DNA from: DDH964 sp963763205
Lineage (GTDB): Bacteria; Desulfobacterota; Desulfuromonadia; Desulfuromonadales; DDH964
NCBI GenBank assembly: GCA_963763205.1
Contig: CAVXNQ010000022.1
Coordinates: forward strand, 1-64,000
Reading direction: 5' to 3'
Length of the DNA stretch: 64,000 bases
Shown piece by piece: positions 1 to 7,701 of this stretch. The stretch's first letter is position 1. Each line of letters opens with the position of its first letter. The position numbers were made by a program, and so were the translations under genes. The notes beneath the pieces were generated by a model, which had not been told where the DNA came from, made no database searches, and saw only the letters and a list, made by a program, of their open reading frames with translations.

Positions 1-84
1 TTACAGGGCGAATCGGATCGGGGGGCTGGGGATTGTTAATGTGTAGACACCTATGTGGTCCTCTACTCTACCCGATAAATCTAC

Positions 85-91
85 GTTGGGC
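85..91 (+). other. integron-type recombination core (GTTRRRY)
   Basis: The heptamer GTTGGGC matches the GTTRRRY core at which integron cassettes join. It lies 17 bases before the first cassette gene. I could not find a convincing left arm for a hairpin in positions 1-84, so it may be the end of an attI site or the right end of an attC whose left part I cannot recognise. Confidence 0.4.
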
Positions 92-108
92 CTAAAAGGA
101 GGAGCACA

Positions 109-1128
109 ATGACTTGGCCGGGGGAAGGACTTCTAATAAAGCTGTGGGAAACATTGGCTGAAAAAGGCATCGGCGGCCTCTTGAAGCCCTGGCAAATTAA
201 GCGCGAGGCGAAAGCACAACTTGAGGCGCGCCAACTAGAAATTGTTGCGCTCGCCGATGCAGAGCGGGAAGCGGAAGAAATTAGATCGGGCAGGCGCAGA
301 CTCGAAGAATCACGATACGCACTTACGCTGCCTGCTCCGGAAGTTGACCGCGGAACCCCCAAGGATAGAATCGAGCCTAGATTTGAGGCTGCTTCAGCGA
401 TTGACGTCGCGCGCGCGTCGATCGTCAGCGACGCAATTCGTCGCGAGGTGAATGTTGCGAAGGCAATCACGTTTGCGGAAGCGGAGCTACGAAATGACTC
501 GCAGGAACCTCCGGATCGGAACGTTGACTCGGATTGGCTATTTCGATGGCGTGACTATGCCGGCGGCGTATCGTCTGAGGAACTTCAAGGGCTGTGGGGC
601 CGCCTTCTGGCCGGGGAGGTAAAGTCTCCCGGCTCATTTTCATATAGGACATTGGAGCTAATTAGAAATCTCTCAGTTGAGGAGGCAGCGCGCATCGAAC
701 GCTTGTCTCGCTTCGTCATTGACGATTTCATTGTCAGAAGCCAGAATGAACTTCTTAAGAGCGAAGGGCTCCACTTCAAAGAGCTATTGGACATGCAGGA
801 CTTGGGAATAGTCTCTGGTGTCGAGGCACTTGGTCTGACACGAACGTTAATTTCGGTGGTGGAGGACCGTTTTATCTCGCCGCTCTGCTCACATGGGCGC
901 GTTCTCTTGCTTCGTAATGGCGACCCCAAGAAAGAAGTGAAAATCAAGGTGTATTTGCTTACATCCATCGGCAAGCAAGTACTTCGCCTTGGCAAGTTTT
1001 CACCTCATGAAGGCTATCTCCGCGCGGTGGGTGAGGAACTAAAAAAATCAGGTATTTCAGTCGCGATTGCAGACTATCGAAATGTATCCGAAGGTCGCAT
1101 CCAGGCCTTCAATGAGCAGACGCTATAG
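109..1128 (+). CDS. DUF2806-like protein (cassette 1)
   Basis: A 339-residue soluble protein of unknown function. The N-terminus (LIKLWETLAEKGIGGLLKPW followed by a long charged helix to about residue 60) and the C-terminal part ending near KKSGISVAIADYRN resemble the DUF2806 family as I remember it. No catalytic motif is visible. The start is supported by an AGGAGG ribosome site six bases upstream. The gene is the first of a same-strand series, each separated by an attC-like hairpin, so it probably sits on a mobile integron cassette. DUF2806 proteins have no known function that I can name; a role in defence is only a guess from the neighbours. Confidence 0.75.
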   Translation: MTWPGEGLLIKLWETLAEKGIGGLLKPWQIKREAKAQLEARQLEIVALADAEREAEEIRSGRRRLEESRYALTLPAPEVDRGTPKDRIEPRFEAASAIDVARASIVSDAIRREVNVAKAITFAEAELRNDSQEPPDRNVDSDWLFRWRDYAGGVSSEELQGLWGRLLAGEVKSPGSFSYRTLELIRNLSVEEAARIERLSRFVIDDFIVRSQNELLKSEGLHFKELLDMQDLGIVSGVEALGLTRTLISVVEDRFISPLCSHGRVLLLRNGDPKKEVKIKVYLLTSIGKQVLRLGKFSPHEGYLRAVGEELKKSGISVAIADYRNVSEGRIQAFNEQTL

Positions 1129-1221
1129 GATGGGGGGACATTCTATAGTCTCGGAGTCACCAGAGATTTTCCCCCTTGGAAAATCAATACGTTAATCTCT
1201 TCGAAAGATCCGAAAGATCGA

Positions 1222-1350
1222 AGGGGACGTTCCTGATGAAGCGAAAATGCATGCTATTCTCCTCCCTGCCCAACGAGGAGAAGCGTTGTGCCGGAAAGTT
1301 AAGGTCTTACAATCGCATTTAGGATAATCGTTTCGGCAGGAACGTCCCCT
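1222..1350. repeat. 129-bp element with 13-bp perfect terminal inverted repeats
   Basis: AGGGGACGTTCCT at 1222-1234 is exactly inverted at 1338-1350. The ends resemble the GGGGACGTT tips of the RAYT elements found nearby, so this may be a short non-autonomous (REPIN or MITE-like) element. No coding content is apparent inside. The remaining sequence from 1129 to 1376 shows nothing else recognisable. Confidence 0.55.
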
Positions 1351-1376
1351 CGGTTTCCCATTTTAAGGCTATAGAG

Positions 1377-1441
1377 GGCTAACCACTCGGCGGCACACGG
1401 CCTCCGCTACGCTTCGCCGGTGCGCCTCGGCCACGTTGGCG
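1377..1441 (+). other. attC-like site of cassette 1
   Basis: An imperfect hairpin begins with GGCTAAC and ends with GTTGGCG. The two ends pair (GCTAAC with GTTGGC, one G-T wobble) and the inner arms CGGCACACGG and CCGGTGCGCC pair with unpaired bases, as in attC sites. It follows the first cassette gene and precedes the next by 66 bases. The core heptamers deviate from strict consensus outside the AAC and GTT triplets. Confidence 0.6.
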
Positions 1442-1506
1442 TCGAAGAAAACTACGATTGAAAGATCAGCAAGTGACTTACCCGCAGTGTCTGACTGAGA
1501 GGACTA

Positions 1507-2508
1507 ATGGCAGATCATCGGTATTTTCGTATTATTCATGGACCGGTCCCTAACTCAAAATGTCGTGCCATTGCTGCAAGTATTCTTAACCTATACCTAC
1601 AGAAGGATTTTTCTGTAAGTAAGTGGAGGAAGACTAAGCCTTTTGATATTGAATGGGGGGATGCTGCAGACCGGAAGCGTACGCGCATCGATTACGATAA
1701 TTTTGTGCAGTACATGCACGATGTTGGGAAGGCGGACGTTTCAAAATCTGGCCTTCCTGCCTTAATGAGCCCACTTTTTGATTCCCCTGTAGATGTCGGA
1801 CTGCCACAAGCTATTGTTGGTAGCGACGGAGATACCGTCAAACTCCGCCTTCCTCTTGCAATGGGCGATTCTTTCCCGCTTGTCCCGATGATTGACAGAG
1901 AAGGTTTCGCCATCGCAGACATGCAGACCTTAGTTGAGAAGAACATTGCGAATTTGTTTCGTTATTTGGTGGAGTCAAGCCATCTTGCACCACAGCCACA
2001 TTCAGGGTGGCTGACAAGTTTCCGGCAACTCATAATGGAATGCGTTACTGCAGTAGACATGATGCTACATAAAGTTTATTTGTTAGCAGAATACCGTGGA
2101 AAAGAGCTTGGTTGGCGGTTTGATGCGGGGGTCATGGGGCCTAGACACGCCACGCGTCTTATGGACAAGTTCAAGTGGATTTCATATGTTTCGAACCGTC
2201 CCTTCTCGCTTTCACCTGCTAACCATGAAGGTTTCAAGAAACTGAAACAAATACGAAACCACCTTGCTCATTTTGATCCTCCGTGTTTTGCTGCGACTCT
2301 AGCTGAGGTAGCAGACTGGCTGAACTGTGTTCACGACATCGGAGAAATCCTTTGGTCAATTCGAAGGCATTTCGCACAGCAGTTAAGCGAGACAACCGTA
2401 GAAGTTCTGCTGTTGCCTCGCGTCGAGTTTATTGGATGTGCCATATTTGATCGGACTCCAGCTCCACACGATCAAACCATTGGATATCGTAGCGCTTCTT
2501 GGAGGTAA
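1507..2508 (+). CDS. HEPN-motif protein (cassette 2)
   Basis: A 333-residue protein that I do not recognise as a named family. The C-terminal third is predicted helical and contains IRNHLAHF with R250 and H255, the Rx4H signature of HEPN ribonuclease domains, preceded by a long helix (residues about 175-200) as in HEPN folds. The N-terminal half looks like a separate alpha/beta region without visible motifs. The ATG has a GAGG five bases upstream. It lies between attC-like sites at 1377-1441 and 2527-2585. A toxin or abortive-infection RNase role is an inference from the motif only. Confidence 0.7.
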   Translation: MADHRYFRIIHGPVPNSKCRAIAASILNLYLQKDFSVSKWRKTKPFDIEWGDAADRKRTRIDYDNFVQYMHDVGKADVSKSGLPALMSPLFDSPVDVGLPQAIVGSDGDTVKLRLPLAMGDSFPLVPMIDREGFAIADMQTLVEKNIANLFRYLVESSHLAPQPHSGWLTSFRQLIMECVTAVDMMLHKVYLLAEYRGKELGWRFDAGVMGPRHATRLMDKFKWISYVSNRPFSLSPANHEGFKKLKQIRNHLAHFDPPCFAATLAEVADWLNCVHDIGEILWSIRRHFAQQLSETTVEVLLLPRVEFIGCAIFDRTPAPHDQTIGYRSASWR

Positions 2509-2526
2509 TCTCAGGTAGTAGGCAGC

Positions 2527-2585
2527 CGCCAACCATCGGCACGACCGGCCCAAAAGCAGTCCGGTCAGCCGAAGCCCCGTTAGCA
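2527..2585 (+). other. attC-like site of cassette 2
   Basis: A 59-bp site running from CGCCAAC to GTTAGCA. Its arms CATCGGCACGACCGG (2534-2548) and CCGGTCAGCCGAAG (2561-2574) form a strong stem with one or two extrahelical bases, the asymmetry typical of attC. It is the best-formed of the set together with that at 5524-5584. Confidence 0.7.
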
Positions 2586-2599
2586 AATAGGAATTAAAT

Positions 2600-3046
2600 A
2601 TGGACAGAACAAGCTCGATGGGACTTTGGACCTATTCTCATAACTTCATGATTGCGGCGAGTGAGCTAGTAAAACTAAAGAATGCTCACTCCGATGGGCC
2701 AGCTTATTATTTGATATCGCATGCTATTGAGCTTTCATTGAAGGCTTTCTTGAGAGGAAGCGGAGTAAGCCTTGACGAATTGAAAAGCTGGAAAAATCTA
2801 GGTCACGATCTATGCAAATGTCTTTCAAAAGCCGAAACCCTAGATTTGAATAATTACATAGAGATATCAGATATTGATAAGTGGGCAATATCAAAGATAA
2901 ATGATTACTACTCGGAAAAAGAACTTGAATATATTGTTGTGGGGTATAAAGAGTATCCGCAGATTGACTTACTACTCGCCTTTAACGAGAAACTACTTAC
3001 TGCAATAAGGCAGTTTTGCTTTGATAATATGGACCTGCATGCATAG
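2600..3046 (+). CDS. HEPN-like small helical protein (cassette 3)
   Basis: A 148-residue, all-helical protein. The segment ISHAIELSLKAFLRG (about residues 39-53) followed by GHDLCKCL resembles the first half of HEPN-domain proteins, but no RxxxxH motif is present, so catalytic activity is doubtful. Start ATG has AGGA seven bases upstream and lies only 15 bases after the preceding attC-like site, as expected for a cassette gene. Base composition is much more AT-rich than the chromosomal backbone, a sign of transfer. It could be an antitoxin-like or structural partner; this is speculation. Confidence 0.65.
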   Translation: MDRTSSMGLWTYSHNFMIAASELVKLKNAHSDGPAYYLISHAIELSLKAFLRGSGVSLDELKSWKNLGHDLCKCLSKAETLDLNNYIEISDIDKWAISKINDYYSEKELEYIVVGYKEYPQIDLLLAFNEKLLTAIRQFCFDNMDLHA

Positions 3047-3062
3047 GTGCGAATTTTTCGAG

Positions 3063-3113
3063 TGCTAACCAATCGCAACAGCGGTGAACCCGCTGTGCTC
3101 TCCCACGTTGGCC
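3063..3113 (+). other. attC-like site of cassette 3
   Basis: Runs from TGCTAAC to GTTGGCC. Outer ends GCTAAC and GTTGGC pair, and ACAGCGG pairs perfectly with CCGCTGT across a short loop. At 51 bp it is slightly shorter than usual attC sites. Confidence 0.6.
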
Positions 3114-3133
3114 AAGAATAAAGAGGAGTTGAT

Positions 3134-3226
3134 ATGAATCGAGACGACATGTCGATGGAGTGTTATGTAGTCGGGAGAAGCCGGGGACGTTGTCATTTTG
3201 TCGAATCTAGCGTCGTAAATATTTGA
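3134..3226 (+). pseudogene. cassette 4 gene interrupted by RAYT insertion
   Basis: An ATG with a strong GAGGAG ribosome site five bases upstream starts 21 bases after the cassette 3 attC. The frame reads about 16 codons before running into the left end of a RAYT element at 3183 and stopping at 3226. About 50 bases after the full RAYT element (4588-4640) lead to the next attC, so a short cassette gene was probably split by the insertion. Its product cannot be identified. Confidence 0.45.
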
Positions 3227-3526
3227 AATGGCATCATACGTACTATGCCACGATCAGCGCGACTAGACATTCCAAATCTTCTTCAGCACGTCATCGTTCG
3301 CGGCATCGAGCGCCGCGACATCTTCCTGAACGACGATGACCGGCAGGATTTTGTTCAACGCTACCAGACTCTTCTTGAAGAGAAGGACGTGGAATGCTTT
3401 GCCTGGTCGTTGATGTCAAATCACTTCCATCTCCTGCTCCGACCGACCCGAACTCCGCTCTCCACATTCATGCGCAGGCTTCTGACCGGCTATGCCGTTA
3501 CCTTCAATCTCCGCCATAACCGCTCT
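3183..3526 (+). mobile_element. truncated RAYT element, copy 1
   Basis: Begins with the same 22-bp end (GGGGACGTTGTCATTTTGTC...) as the complete copy and carries a transposase start at 3245 that is nearly identical to the full gene for about 93 codons, through the HxH motif, until it breaks off near 3526. There the left flank of copy 2 begins, so copy 2 inserted into or replaced the rest of copy 1. The reading frame continues by chance to 3574. Non-functional. Confidence 0.8.
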
Positions 3527-3538
3527 GGGGGAGGGGCC

Positions 3539-4587
3539 GGGGACGTTGTCATTTTGTCGAATCTAAGGTCGTAACTATTTGAAATTGCATCATACGTACT
3601 ATGCCACGATCAGCGCGACTAGACATTCCAAATCTTCTCCAGCACGTCATCGTTCGCGGCATCGAGCGCCGCGACATCTTCCTGAACGACGATGACCGGC
3701 AGGATTTTGTTCAACGCTACCAGGCCCTTCTTGAAGAGAAGGACGTGGAATGCTTTGCCTGGTCGCTGATGTCAAATCACTTCCATCTCCTGCTCCGACC
3801 GACCCGAACTCCGCTCTCCACATTCATGCGCCGGCTTCTGACCGGCTATGCCGTTACCTTCAATCTCCGCCATACCCGCTCTGGACACCTCTTCCAGAAC
3901 CGGTATAAATCGCTGGTGTGCGATGAGGACTCGTACCTTCTTGAACTTGTTCGCTATATCCACCTCAACCCTCTCCGAGCTGGGATGGTGGCCGACCTGA
4001 ATGACCTGGATCGCTTCCCCTGGTCGGGTCATAGCGTCTTGTTGGGGAAATGTTCTCTGCAAGGACAAGCTGTGGATGAGGTCTTGCGATACTTCGGAAA
4101 AAGCGTTTCCAGTGCACGGCGCAGCTATAAAGCCTTCATTGCCGGCGGTGTCGCACAGGGGCGTCGGCGAGAGCTTGTGGGGCAGCGGGTTTCTGCGCAG
4201 GAAGCACCAGAGGCAGATTCACGAATTCTAGGTGACGCCGATTTCGTCGAGCGGTTGAGAGTTGAGAGCTCACTACAGGCGCGTTTGTTCTCGCCAGAGC
4301 CGATAGAGGCAATCGTTGCAATGTTTTCGGAGAAGTTTCAGATCTCTCCCCTGGCGCTTTCCTCGCGGTCGCGACACCCGCGTGTTCTCGATGCCCGGGC
4401 AGCTGTATGTCACGCCGCGATCGAGGCTGGTCACTCAGGAGCGGAAGTTGCGCGGCATCTACGGATGACGCGTTCAGGCGTGTTTGCGGCAAAGAAGCGA
4501 GGTGAATTGCTTGAGCGAGGCAGTAACGCTGATTGACGTAAATACAGTATGTTGCGATTCCAGAATCGACAAAATGACAACGTCCCC
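3539..4587 (+). mobile_element. complete RAYT element, copy 2
   Basis: GGGGACGTTGTCATTTTGTC... at 3539-3560 is exactly inverted at 4566-4587 over 22 bp. Between them lies one transposase gene. The element is 1049 bp. It sits inside the integron-like array, downstream of a truncated copy. Confidence 0.8.
3601..4536 (+). CDS. REP-associated tyrosine transposase (Y1, HUH)
   Basis: A 311-residue RAYT. The N-terminal half is the Y1 single-strand transposase domain: the HUH pair is in MSNHFHLLLRP (around residues 58-68), and the catalytic-tyrosine helix region is YIHLNPLRAGMV. The C-terminal quarter is a helical, DnaA/HTH-like DNA-binding tail (AEVARHLRMTRSGV). Such proteins nick and join single-stranded DNA at palindromic ends. 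There is no clear ribosome site before the ATG. The gene is enclosed by 22-bp inverted repeats. It appears intact and could mobilise the other partial copies. Confidence 0.9.
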   Translation: MPRSARLDIPNLLQHVIVRGIERRDIFLNDDDRQDFVQRYQALLEEKDVECFAWSLMSNHFHLLLRPTRTPLSTFMRRLLTGYAVTFNLRHTRSGHLFQNRYKSLVCDEDSYLLELVRYIHLNPLRAGMVADLNDLDRFPWSGHSVLLGKCSLQGQAVDEVLRYFGKSVSSARRSYKAFIAGGVAQGRRRELVGQRVSAQEAPEADSRILGDADFVERLRVESSLQARLFSPEPIEAIVAMFSEKFQISPLALSSRSRHPRVLDARAAVCHAAIEAGHSGAEVARHLRMTRSGVFAAKKRGELLERGSNAD

Positions 4588-4640
4588 GATGGGACCCCCG
4601 CGTTTTGAGGATGCGGAGCACGCTTTTTCTGAATGAGCAT

Positions 4641-4702
4641 GGCCAACTAAGTGCAGCAGCAGTCTCCGCTTTGCTCCACTGCTGTGCTCTCCCCCGTTGG
4701 AG
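4641..4702 (+). other. attC-like site of cassette 4
   Basis: Runs from GGCCAAC to GTTGGAG, 62 bp. GCAGCAGCAG pairs with CTGCTGTGC, and the AAC and GTT triplets face each other. The last bases GGAG also serve as the ribosome site of the next gene. Confidence 0.55.
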
Positions 4703-4707
4703 AACAG

Positions 4708-5412
4708 ATGAACAAGCTAGAAATGGAACTTCCTGAGCACTTAAAGAAGACCCTACGTGCCCTGATGTTGGACCAAATGGGGAAAGACACACTTGACCTG
4801 TACGAGTTCGAGCTATTCGATTGGTATGTGAAGGAAACAGAGGCTGTCTTGAGTAAAATGTTATCGAGCGAGCTCGCTTACATTAAAGAGCAGATAGCGA
4901 CAGGAATTCCCGATATCAATGACAGCGGCATGGTGGCAGTAGAATACTACACTAAGAGAATTCGCTATTCCCACATCATCTATTTGGCTTCCCTCTTAGA
5001 GAGATGCCTAGAACGTGCCTGCTCCAAACTCATTACTGCGGTGGGTCATGAGGTCATGCCGTTTGGCCCTACTGAATTGAAAGGCGACCAGTGGGCCAAA
5101 AGGCGTAAATTTCTGGAGCGCTATGGAAAAATAATAATTCCAAAAGATCTCTGGTCTGACCCAAAAATGCTTATTTCAATTCGCAACTACCTCATGCATG
5201 AAAATGGAAGCACCGCCAGCATTTCAGACGATGATCGGAAGGAGATTAGCAAGTGCCCAGGAGTGGATATTAAGAGCACAGAGTTCGTGCTTGAAGAAGC
5301 CTATATTCGGTATGCTTCAGAGGCGCTACGCAAACTTGTACAAGCCGTTGAAACAGGAGTCGGAGAAGTAATTCAGAAAGTCCGACGGGACATTGAAAGT
5401 GCCAGCACGTAA
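4708..5412 (+). CDS. HEPN-motif protein (cassette 5)
   Basis: A 234-residue helical protein of unrecognised family. Near the C-terminal third it has SIRNYLMHENG with R159 and H164, an Rx4H HEPN motif, and a preceding long helix LASLLERCLERACSKL (about residues 97-112). This arrangement resembles MAE_28990-type HEPN nucleases in outline. An upstream in-frame ATG at 4651 lies inside the attC hairpin; the ATG at 4708 with GGAG five bases before is the better start. An RNase role, possibly toxin or phage defence, is inferred from the motif. Confidence 0.7.
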   Translation: MNKLEMELPEHLKKTLRALMLDQMGKDTLDLYEFELFDWYVKETEAVLSKMLSSELAYIKEQIATGIPDINDSGMVAVEYYTKRIRYSHIIYLASLLERCLERACSKLITAVGHEVMPFGPTELKGDQWAKRRKFLERYGKIIIPKDLWSDPKMLISIRNYLMHENGSTASISDDDRKEISKCPGVDIKSTEFVLEEAYIRYASEALRKLVQAVETGVGEVIQKVRRDIESAST

Positions 5413-5423
5413 ATGACCCAATC

Positions 5424-5470
5424 GGGGACGTACACATTTTGTCGAATCTGGCAACATAACTAACTGAAAG
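5424..5470 (+). repeat. solo left end of a RAYT element
   Basis: GGGGACGTACACATTTTGTCGAATCT... aligns with the left terminus of the RAYT elements for about 45 bp with a few changes, and then homology stops. It lies just after the stop codon of the cassette 5 gene. It is a relic of an insertion or an internal-deletion derivative. Confidence 0.6.
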
Positions 5471-5523
5471 AATGTGCTTCACTCAAGAAAATGATGACGG
5501 TTTTTTGAAACAATCAAGAAAGT

Positions 5524-5584
5524 TCCCAACCAAACCATAGGACCTGCCCTAACTACCGGCAGGTCAATGGCTGGCCCGTTATGC
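5524..5584 (+). other. attC-like site of cassette 5
   Basis: Runs from TCCCAAC to GTTATGC, 61 bp. The arms CCATAGGACCTGCC and GGCAGGTCAATGG form a 12-pair stem around the loop CTAACTACC with an asymmetric bulge, a classical attC shape. The next gene starts ten bases later. Confidence 0.7.
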
Positions 5585-5593
5585 AGGAGAGAA

Positions 5594-6565
5594 ATGAAGA
5601 AAGAAGAAACCTTTCAAATTCCAATCGAAAGACTTGCTCCCCCAGGAATCCATGGCGACCTGATTATCGTCAATGGCTTTGCCAATGATACTCGAAAAGA
5701 TGATGCACGACTTAAAGACATTACAGAGCGGGAGTTTCATGTCATTGGCAAGCTGTCCCGTACAGTAGATAATCCACAGGGGATCAAGGCAGCTATTTCT
5801 CCAGGAGACGGTGACTCATACCTTCTCATGCCAGAACACGTTTTTCACACCAAAGTTCAAACGCACGACGGAGTGTTCGAGATCCATAAGAATGCCCTCG
5901 GCGAACTTGCACAGGTGCGGTTCACATGTTTAGCAAAGTCCTTTGTTGAAGCAAAAAACAAATTTGCTCAGATAGTGGTTCCGTATATCGATTATTTGAG
6001 CTTCACAGCTAATTGCCCTATCCAAACACCCTTGATTGTGGTGAACGACACTAAAAATGATCTTTACTCGGTAAATTACATATCTCCTCACCCGGTTGCT
6101 ACTGTCAATCCACATGTCGGACATATACACATGGAACTGTCGCCGGTCTATGCTTTGTACAGAGAAGCGAAGAACAGTACTAGTGACTTTTACAAATTCC
6201 TTTGCTACTACAAAATAATTGAAGGAATTCTGGTCCTGAGAAGAGAACTCTTCAAAAAAGCAAAAAAGGCTCAAATAACAATCGATACAATTCGAGAAAG
6301 CCTGCCGGAGCATCCAGAACTGGTTCAGACGTCGCAAGAATTAGTCGGTAAATCGATTCAATGGATCTTTGAGAATTTCTTGAACAAAAAATTTAGAAAT
6401 GCAGTGGCTCACTTCATAACCGACACAAAGACAATCCTCAACGTCAGCACCTATGAAGCACAATCAAATTTTGCAAATGCGGTATTAGTTGCTGAAATCT
6501 GCTCTAGAGTGGTTATTTCAACACATGTAGAGCACTTAGAACAATTCAAGAGAGGCAGTGCATAA
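5594..6565 (+). CDS. HEPN-motif protein (cassette 6)
   Basis: A 323-residue protein. Residues 1-170 look like a mixed alpha/beta region; the C-terminal half is helical, with FLNKKFRNAVAHFI containing R268 and H273, an Rx4H HEPN signature. A helix-rich stretch EAKNSTSDFYKFLCYYKIIEG precedes it, as in several large single-chain HEPN proteins. The ATG at 5594 has AGGAGA four bases upstream; an in-frame ATG at 5567 lies within the attC and is less likely. The bases following the stop (GCATAAC at the gene end) look like the first half of an attC cut by the RAYT insertion at 6579. AT-rich relative to the backbone. Confidence 0.7.
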   Translation: MKKEETFQIPIERLAPPGIHGDLIIVNGFANDTRKDDARLKDITEREFHVIGKLSRTVDNPQGIKAAISPGDGDSYLLMPEHVFHTKVQTHDGVFEIHKNALGELAQVRFTCLAKSFVEAKNKFAQIVVPYIDYLSFTANCPIQTPLIVVNDTKNDLYSVNYISPHPVATVNPHVGHIHMELSPVYALYREAKNSTSDFYKFLCYYKIIEGILVLRRELFKKAKKAQITIDTIRESLPEHPELVQTSQELVGKSIQWIFENFLNKKFRNAVAHFITDTKTILNVSTYEAQSNFANAVLVAEICSRVVISTHVEHLEQFKRGSA

Positions 6566-6578
6566 CCAGGGAGGGGCC

Positions 6579-6773
6579 GGGGACGTTGTCATTTTGTCGA
6601 ATCCAACGTCGTAACTACCTGAAATGGTATCATTCGTACTATGCCACGATCAGCGCGACTAGACATTCCAAATCTTCTCCAGCACGTCATCGTTCGCGGC
6701 ATCGAGCGCCGCGACATCTTCCTGAACGACGATGACCGGCAGGATTTTGTTCAACGCTACCAAACCCTTCTTG
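6579..6773 (+). mobile_element. truncated RAYT element, copy 3
   Basis: Starts with the same 22-bp terminus as copy 2 at 6579-6600, and a transposase start at 6641 that matches for about 45 codons before breaking off near 6773. It carries the same GAGGGGCC left flank as copy 2. The insertion follows the cassette 6 gene directly and seems to have split its attC. Confidence 0.75.
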
Positions 6774-6875
6774 GATACAAGGATGCCGGGTTGGCCCAAG
6801 TCAAGTTTTTGAAATTAAATGAAAATAGGACCGATTTTTCGCCAAGAATTGGCTTACGGGTCGATTTTTAGGGCC

Positions 6876-6969
6876 GGAATCCGGGGCCGGGGAAATCAGG
6901 TTGTCCCCACCGTAGGTTCTGGCCTGCCGGGCCCGAAAGGAACGGTCTTGGGGACAGGTCCCGGATTCC
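6876..6969. repeat. REP-like inverted repeat in debris region
   Basis: GGAATCCGGG at 6876-6885 is exactly inverted at 6960-6969, and GGGGA/TCCCC patches lie inside. The stretch 6774-7049 around it contains no credible gene; it looks like remains of repeat elements between the cassette array and the TetR gene. Confidence 0.4.
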
Positions 6970-7049
6970 TCTTTAAAAATCAAATAGATATTGACCATTT
7001 TCCCGGCAAGACACAGGGGCGGACCAAACCAAATGGGGAAGTAGCAGAG

Positions 7050-7652
7050 TCAAGGGCTGACCCCCACGGACACGTCCGCTGCCTCTCCGCAATTTTTGGG
7101 CTTCTCAAGGCAGCGCCGGAAGTGAATGAGACCACGCCGCAAGTATTCTGGATCGTTATAAATCCGTGCAAGTACGATAGCCCCCTCGATAGCAATGAGG
7201 AATTGGTCAGCCAAGTCGGCTGCGGTTGTCTCCGGCGTCACAAATGGACCGAGCATGTCCATCAGGAGCGCTCGCAGTTCGCTGGTTTTTTCTCTAACCG
7301 CGGCTGAGATGACCCGACTCGATCCGGCAGCGTCGGTGGCAAAATTGGCCAGCAGGCACCCTGTCGTCCACAAGTCTTTAGCAACGCAGGAGGCATGCTC
7401 CAGGAAAGAATGGGCTCGCCGCATTGGATCGGGTTCGGCGGCATGACTGCCGGTAGCCAGCCGCGTCACTCGATCCTCGTAGTAGTGCTCGAGCGCAGCG
7501 AGCCCGAGGGCCTCTTTACTGTCGAAGAAGTGATAGAAGCTGCCTTTGCTGAGCCCTGCTTCGCTTATGACTTCATCCACGCGCGTTGCAGAATAGCCGT
7601 CGCGAAGCATCAGCTTTTCTGCGGCAAGGACAAGTTTTTCACGAGTGTTCAT
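7050..7652 (-). CDS. TetR/AcrR family transcriptional regulator
   Basis: A 200-residue repressor. The N-terminal helix-turn-helix is typical (TRVDEVISEAGLSKGSFYHF, residues about 22-41), and the C-terminal ligand domain is helical with the AIEGAIVLARI segment seen in TetR_C subfamilies. Start ATG has GGAGG four bases upstream. It is the second gene of a two-gene minus-strand unit, 49 bases behind the membrane protein gene, with a double palindromic operator in front of the first gene, so it probably represses its own operon. The ligand is unknown. Confidence 0.9.
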   Translation of the reverse strand: MNTREKLVLAAEKLMLRDGYSATRVDEVISEAGLSKGSFYHFFDSKEALGLAALEHYYEDRVTRLATGSHAAEPDPMRRAHSFLEHASCVAKDLWTTGCLLANFATDAAGSSRVISAAVREKTSELRALLMDMLGPFVTPETTAADLADQFLIAIEGAIVLARIYNDPEYLRRGLIHFRRCLEKPKNCGEAADVSVGVSP

Positions 7653-7701
7653 GAATCCTCCGGCATTTGTTTATCGCAATGCATGTGAACCTGCCTTGTC
7701 G

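Noticed and set aside
1..84. A full attI site upstream of the first cassette
   Set aside because: Only the GTTGGGC core is convincing; integrase-binding direct repeats are not recognisable in the available sequence.
1377..5584. Reading the regularly spaced hairpins as a CRISPR array
   Set aside because: The hairpins differ in sequence, are 0.5-1.5 kb apart and separate genes rather than short spacers; no CRISPR array is seen anywhere in the window.
6819..7307. 162-codon frame opposite the end of the TetR gene
   Set aside because: Overlaps repeat debris and the TetR gene on the other strand; no family resemblance.
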